In this document: positions 60,357-64,000 of the stretch, in pieces
How the letters are laid out: every line of letters begins with the position of its first letter
Position numbering within the stretch: position 1 is the first letter of the stretch
Assembly: GCA_024234735.1 (NCBI GenBank)
Contig: JACKNV010000002.1
Coordinates: 124,001-188,000 of the forward strand
Direction of reading: 5' to 3'
Length of the DNA stretch: 64,000 bases
DNA from: Pseudomonadales bacterium
GTDB lineage: Bacteria > Pseudomonadota > Gammaproteobacteria > Pseudomonadales > Halieaceae
Position numbers and translations under genes: made by a program
The notes under the pieces: model-generated
Told to the model about the DNA's origin: nothing
Database searches by the model: none
What the model saw: the letters and a program-made list of their open reading frames with translations, nothing else

Positions 60357-62531
60357 ATGCGATACAGGTCTTCAGTTAGACTATCCCTGCTCCCTGCCCT
60401 GGGGATAAGTGCCACCCTGGCAATCCCCGAGGCATATGGCCAGGTGCTTGAAGAAGTGCTGGTGACCGCTCGAAAGCGCGAGGAAAACCTGCAGGAGGTC
60501 GCGGTCGCGGTCAGCGTCGTGTCCGCCAAGACCATCGAGGACGCGGGCCTGGTCAGGTTGCAGGAGATTTCGCAGCTCGTGCCCAATATGACCAACACCG
60601 AGAACGTCTCCAACAAGGCGACCAATATCACGCTGCGGGGCATTTCTTCGGCGGGAGGGCTCGGCAACGACCCGGCCATAGGTGTCTATGTGGACGAGGT
60701 TTATGTGGCGCGGGAGTCCGGGTTCAACGCCGACCTGCTCGATATCCAGCGCGTAGAGGTACTCAAAGGTCCCCAGGGAACCCTGTACGGGCGCAATTCC
60801 GCGGTGGGCGCCATCAACATCACTACCAAGCGACCCAGTGATGAGTTTGAAGGCCTGGTGGTGGCCGATGCCGGCAACTACGACTACCAGCGCTACGGCG
60901 CACTGGTAAGCGGGCCCCTGGCGGAGAATCTGGCGGCAAAGCTTAGTGGTGTTTACAACGAGCGAAATGGTTATTACGACAATACCTACGGCGGCACTGT
61001 CAATACGGTTGACTACTACCTGTTTCGCGGCCAGGCGCTGTGGACGCCGGTGGAGCGGCTGGACCTGCTGCTGATGGCCGATTACCGCAAGGACAAGTCG
61101 GACGGCAACAATTTCGTCACCAGGCAGACGGGTGATCCCCTGGACAAGGATTACGAGGTCAGTATTCCCGATCCGGGTTTCGAGCACGTCGAGGCCGAGG
61201 GCTACGCCCTCACGGCCAACTACGACCTCGACGACTACCTGTTCACCTCGATCACCTCCTATAACAAGATCGACGAGAAGTACGAAAACGATGTCGACTG
61301 GTCGGACCTGGATGCCCTGACCGCCAATGACACCCGCGATAACAAGCAGTGGAGCCAGGAGTTGCGGATATCATCCACCGGCAATCAGAGTCTGCAGTGG
61401 GTCGCCGGGCTGTATTATTTCGACCAGACATTCGATGCCTTCACCGAGGCCGTCAACGGCCCCGATACCGTTTATGCGGCATTCGGGCTCACCGATCTGG
61501 TGGGCACGGGTATTCCCCCCTCGTCGATAGGCCTGCCGGACAGCGTGACGATCGCGGCCACCTCCACCATCAAGGCAGAAAGCTACGCCGCCTACGCCAA
61601 CGTCGACTACGCGTTCAATGACCAGTGGAGTATCGACGCCGGCCTGCGCTATTCGAAGGACAAGAAAAAGCTGGATTACGTCCAGGAGGCCGACCCGATC
61701 GCGGCGGCCTTCGGCTTTCTCGAACTGGATATCAACAACGATATCGACGACGACCAGTGGACGCCCACCATCAGCCTCAACTATGCCCCCGTCGAGGACG
61801 TGCTGACCTACATCAAGTACAGCAAGGGCTACAAAGCCGGCGGCTTCAACAACTCGTTGAGCAGCACTGGTTCGGCCCTGGCTTTCGACCCGGAAAAGCT
61901 CGATGCCTACGAACTGGGCCTGAAGTCCTCCTGGCTCGACAACACCCTGCGCCTCAATGCCGCGATTTTCTATATGGAGTACGACGACAAGCAGGAGAGC
62001 GCATTTGTCACCGGGATAGGTTTCGTCCAGACCAATGCCGGCAGCGCTACCAGTAAAGGCGCGGAGATGGAGTTCGAGTACCTGCTGCGGGATAACTGGT
62101 CGGTGTACGGCTCGGTTGGCTATACCGATGCCTCCTATGATGAATATATAATCGACGAAGAGACCGACAACAGCGGCAACGATTTGACCCGCGCGCCGGA
62201 GTGGACCGCCAGTCTCGGCTCGCAGGTGCAGTGGCAGTTGACCGAGCACCTGCAGGGTATGTTCCGCGTGGATTACTCCTACCAGGACGATTTCTATACC
62301 CGGGCCAGTAACGATCCTTTTTTCAAGGGTGACGACCAGAACATCGTCAATGCGCGTCTGCAGATCAGCGACGTCAGCCAGACCTGGCATGCGGCCCTGT
62401 GGGGGCGCAACCTGACCGATGACAACGCGGTCAATTCCATAGACGGTGCCAGTGCCTTTTTCACCGATACCTACCACTACAGTATGATTCCGCCGCGTAC
62501 CTACGGTGTCGAGTTGCAATACAACTTCTAG
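60357..62531 (+). CDS. TonB-dependent receptor under TetR-type control
   Basis: A 724-residue outer-membrane receptor: signal peptide ending in AYGQ, TonB box (EEVLVTARKREENLQEV), plug domain (NITLRGISSAGGLGNDPAIGVYVDEVYVA), and a barrel ending YGVELQYNF. It resembles the large receptor group common in carbon-substrate specialists rather than siderophore receptors. GAGGGGGA precedes the ATG at 60357; a longer frame to 60261 would run through the operator and is rejected. A carbon or nitrogen compound is the likely ligand, since regulation appears to be by TetR and no Fur box was seen. Confidence 0.9.
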   Translation: MRYRSSVRLSLLPALGISATLAIPEAYGQVLEEVLVTARKREENLQEVAVAVSVVSAKTIEDAGLVRLQEISQLVPNMTNTENVSNKATNITLRGISSAGGLGNDPAIGVYVDEVYVARESGFNADLLDIQRVEVLKGPQGTLYGRNSAVGAINITTKRPSDEFEGLVVADAGNYDYQRYGALVSGPLAENLAAKLSGVYNERNGYYDNTYGGTVNTVDYYLFRGQALWTPVERLDLLLMADYRKDKSDGNNFVTRQTGDPLDKDYEVSIPDPGFEHVEAEGYALTANYDLDDYLFTSITSYNKIDEKYENDVDWSDLDALTANDTRDNKQWSQELRISSTGNQSLQWVAGLYYFDQTFDAFTEAVNGPDTVYAAFGLTDLVGTGIPPSSIGLPDSVTIAATSTIKAESYAAYANVDYAFNDQWSIDAGLRYSKDKKKLDYVQEADPIAAAFGFLELDINNDIDDDQWTPTISLNYAPVEDVLTYIKYSKGYKAGGFNNSLSSTGSALAFDPEKLDAYELGLKSSWLDNTLRLNAAIFYMEYDDKQESAFVTGIGFVQTNAGSATSKGAEMEFEYLLRDNWSVYGSVGYTDASYDEYIIDEETDNSGNDLTRAPEWTASLGSQVQWQLTEHLQGMFRVDYSYQDDFYTRASNDPFFKGDDQNIVNARLQISDVSQTWHAALWGRNLTDDNAVNSIDGASAFFTDTYHYSMIPPRTYGVELQYNF

Positions 62532-62534
62532 AAC

Positions 62535-64000
62535 ATGAAGTGCGCGGTACCACAACCGGTACACCTGGAAGCATACACACCGTTTCCGTTCCTTGTGCAT
62601 GCGGTGCAGATGCGGGTAGAGCTCGATCACTCGGCGACCGTGGTGGAGACCCGGCTGGAACTGGAGCGCCGTGAGGGTATCACCGAGAGTGCACCGTTGG
62701 AGCTCGACGGAGCGGGCCTTGGGCTGGACGCGATACTGCTGGACGGCGCGGTTCTGGAGTCGCACCGCTACCGGATGGACGAGCGTCGCCTCACCGTACT
62801 GGACCTGCCGCAGCGCTGCGCGTTGACCACCCGGGTGACGGTAAATCCCTCGGCGAACCAGGGCGACGAGGGGCTGATGCGTGTCGGTGACCGGCTCGCC
62901 ACCCAGTGCGAAGCAGAGGGGTTTCGCCGCATTACCTGGTTCCCGGATCGCCCCGACGTGCTGAGTGTGTATAGCGTCACCCTGATTGGCGACTCCGACG
63001 TCTTCCCGGTAATGCTCGGCAACGGGCATCCCGTTGGGGAAGGAGTGCTTCCCGACGGCCGGCGCTGGGTACGCTGGGAGGATCCATTTCGTAAACCCTG
63101 CTATATCTTTGCCCTGGTGGCGGGCGATTTTGCCTTGTTACAGGACGAATACACCACCTCCAGCGGGCGTAGGATCCGCCTGGGAATCTACGCCGATCAC
63201 GACCGGATCGACGAATGTGGCTTTGCCATGGGGGCGCTGAAGCGTTCGCTGAGCTGGGAGGAGCGGAAATACGACCGGGAATACGACCTCGATGTCTACA
63301 ACATCGTGGCGCTCACCGGGCATGTCGGCGCGATGGAGAACAAGGGTCTCAACATATTCGACGCCAATGGTATCTGCGCCGATCCTGAGATATCCACTGA
63401 TCACGACTATCTGCTGATCGAGCGGATTATTGCCCATGAAGTGTTCCACAACTGGAGCGGCAACCGGGTGACCTGCCGGGACTGGTTTCAGCTGAGTCTC
63501 AAGGAGGGGCTCACCCGGTTTCGCGACCAGTGTTTTTCCCAGGACATGTCGGCCCCGGGGGTCAAGCGCATAGATTTCGTTAGGGCACTGCAGCGCAACC
63601 AATTTCCGGAGGATGACGGGCCGGCGGCCCATCCTATCAAGCCCCGCCAATATATCGAGATACGGAACTTCTATACCGGCACGGTATATGACAAGGGCGC
63701 CGAAGTGATCCGGATGATGTACTGCCTGCTCGGCGACGAGGCCTTCCGCGCAGCAGTGAAAGCCTACTTTACCCGTTTTGACCAGCAGGCGGTGACCACC
63801 GAGGATTTCGTCGCGGTGGTGGCGCATTCCAGTGGTCGCGACCTGGACCAGTTCTACCGCTGGTATCTGCAGGCGGGCAGGCCGCGGCTGGAGGCCAGCG
63901 GCGCCTATTGCGCCGAGCGAAAGCATTACGACCTGACTATCCGGCAGCATAATCTGCCGACTCCCGGGCAGCCAGACAAGGAGCCACTGCATATCCCCAT
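62535..64000 (+). CDS. pepN: Aminopeptidase N (M1), 3' end beyond window
   Basis: 488 codons and two bases are present. The M1 motifs are complete: GAMEN at 265-269, HEVFH at 301-305, and the third zinc ligand Glu324 in LKEGLT, 18 residues later. CEAEGFRRITWFPDRPDV and RDWFQLSLKEG match gammaproteobacterial PepN. It removes N-terminal residues from peptides in the cytoplasm. It starts three bases after the receptor stop, so the pair is probably co-transcribed; this association is the clue that a peptide may be the imported substrate. The usual length is about 870 residues. Confidence 0.92.
   Translation, partial: MKCAVPQPVHLEAYTPFPFLVHAVQMRVELDHSATVVETRLELERREGITESAPLELDGAGLGLDAILLDGAVLESHRYRMDERRLTVLDLPQRCALTTRVTVNPSANQGDEGLMRVGDRLATQCEAEGFRRITWFPDRPDVLSVYSVTLIGDSDVFPVMLGNGHPVGEGVLPDGRRWVRWEDPFRKPCYIFALVAGDFALLQDEYTTSSGRRIRLGIYADHDRIDECGFAMGALKRSLSWEERKYDREYDLDVYNIVALTGHVGAMENKGLNIFDANGICADPEISTDHDYLLIERIIAHEVFHNWSGNRVTCRDWFQLSLKEGLTRFRDQCFSQDMSAPGVKRIDFVRALQRNQFPEDDGPAAHPIKPRQYIEIRNFYTGTVYDKGAEVIRMMYCLLGDEAFRAAVKAYFTRFDQQAVTTEDFVAVVAHSSGRDLDQFYRWYLQAGRPRLEASGAYCAERKHYDLTIRQHNLPTPGQPDKEPLHIP

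Overview
The window is high-GC, densely packed DNA from a free-living, probably marine, aerobic Gammaproteobacterium. The Bax-type glucosaminidase, the NAGGN osmoprotectant operon, the HmuTUV/HutX/HugZ heme locus, the gammaproteobacterial PepN and three TonB-dependent receptors all point that way. A Cellvibrionales/Halieaceae-like host is an inference from gene content, not proven. No rRNA, tRNA, CRISPR array, transposase or integrase was seen, and no gene-free stretch exceeds 300 bases.

Layout. 1-1038: 5' end of a Bax-like peptidoglycan hydrolase. 1304-5526: overlapping five-gene operon for a four-subunit 2-oxoacid:ferredoxin oxidoreductase (KorDABC) plus an HdrA-like flavin/iron-sulfur protein. 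5594-7321: OPT transporter, convergent with the NAGGN operon (7328-13143, minus strand: asnO, ngg and two M42 peptidase genes). 13320-15954: TetR regulator, membrane-anchored PfpI-like protein, glutathione-transferase-like protein. 16034-22204: complete N-type F-ATPase operon (DC-Q-BEFAG) that lacks atpR and has an altered alpha-subunit P-loop; it runs on into an AMP/thymidine phosphorylase-like gene and a divergent PRPP-synthetase-like gene. 24825-26990: katG with a terminator.

27126-35600 is an iron/heme region: two candidate Fur boxes, two TonB receptors, HmuTUV permease, HutX and HugZ. 35656-50732 is mixed: RCK-type channel-like protein, GFA enzyme, acyl-CoA dehydrogenase, AI-2E family permease, RND efflux pair, aspartyl protease with PDZ domain, CDP-archaeol-synthase-like protein, metallophosphoesterase, MscS channel, and a long acetyl-CoA hydrolase/transferase.

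50987-55362 carries two NTF2-fold proteins, an NAD-dependent epimerase, and a lipoprotein joining a parallel beta-helix to a diheme cytochrome module. 55633-64000 is the most coherent candidate for an undescribed system. An enoyl-CoA hydratase, a D-cysteine desulfhydrase/cysteate-lyase-like PLP enzyme and an Asp/Glu racemase are divergent from a GPH transporter-TetR pair, followed by a TonB receptor and PepN. The same operator palindrome sits in the racemase/transporter gap and, as two overlapping copies forming a perfect 34-bp palindrome, in front of the TonB receptor. This suggests one TetR-controlled uptake and catabolism regulon, possibly for an amino-acid-derived or peptidic substrate.
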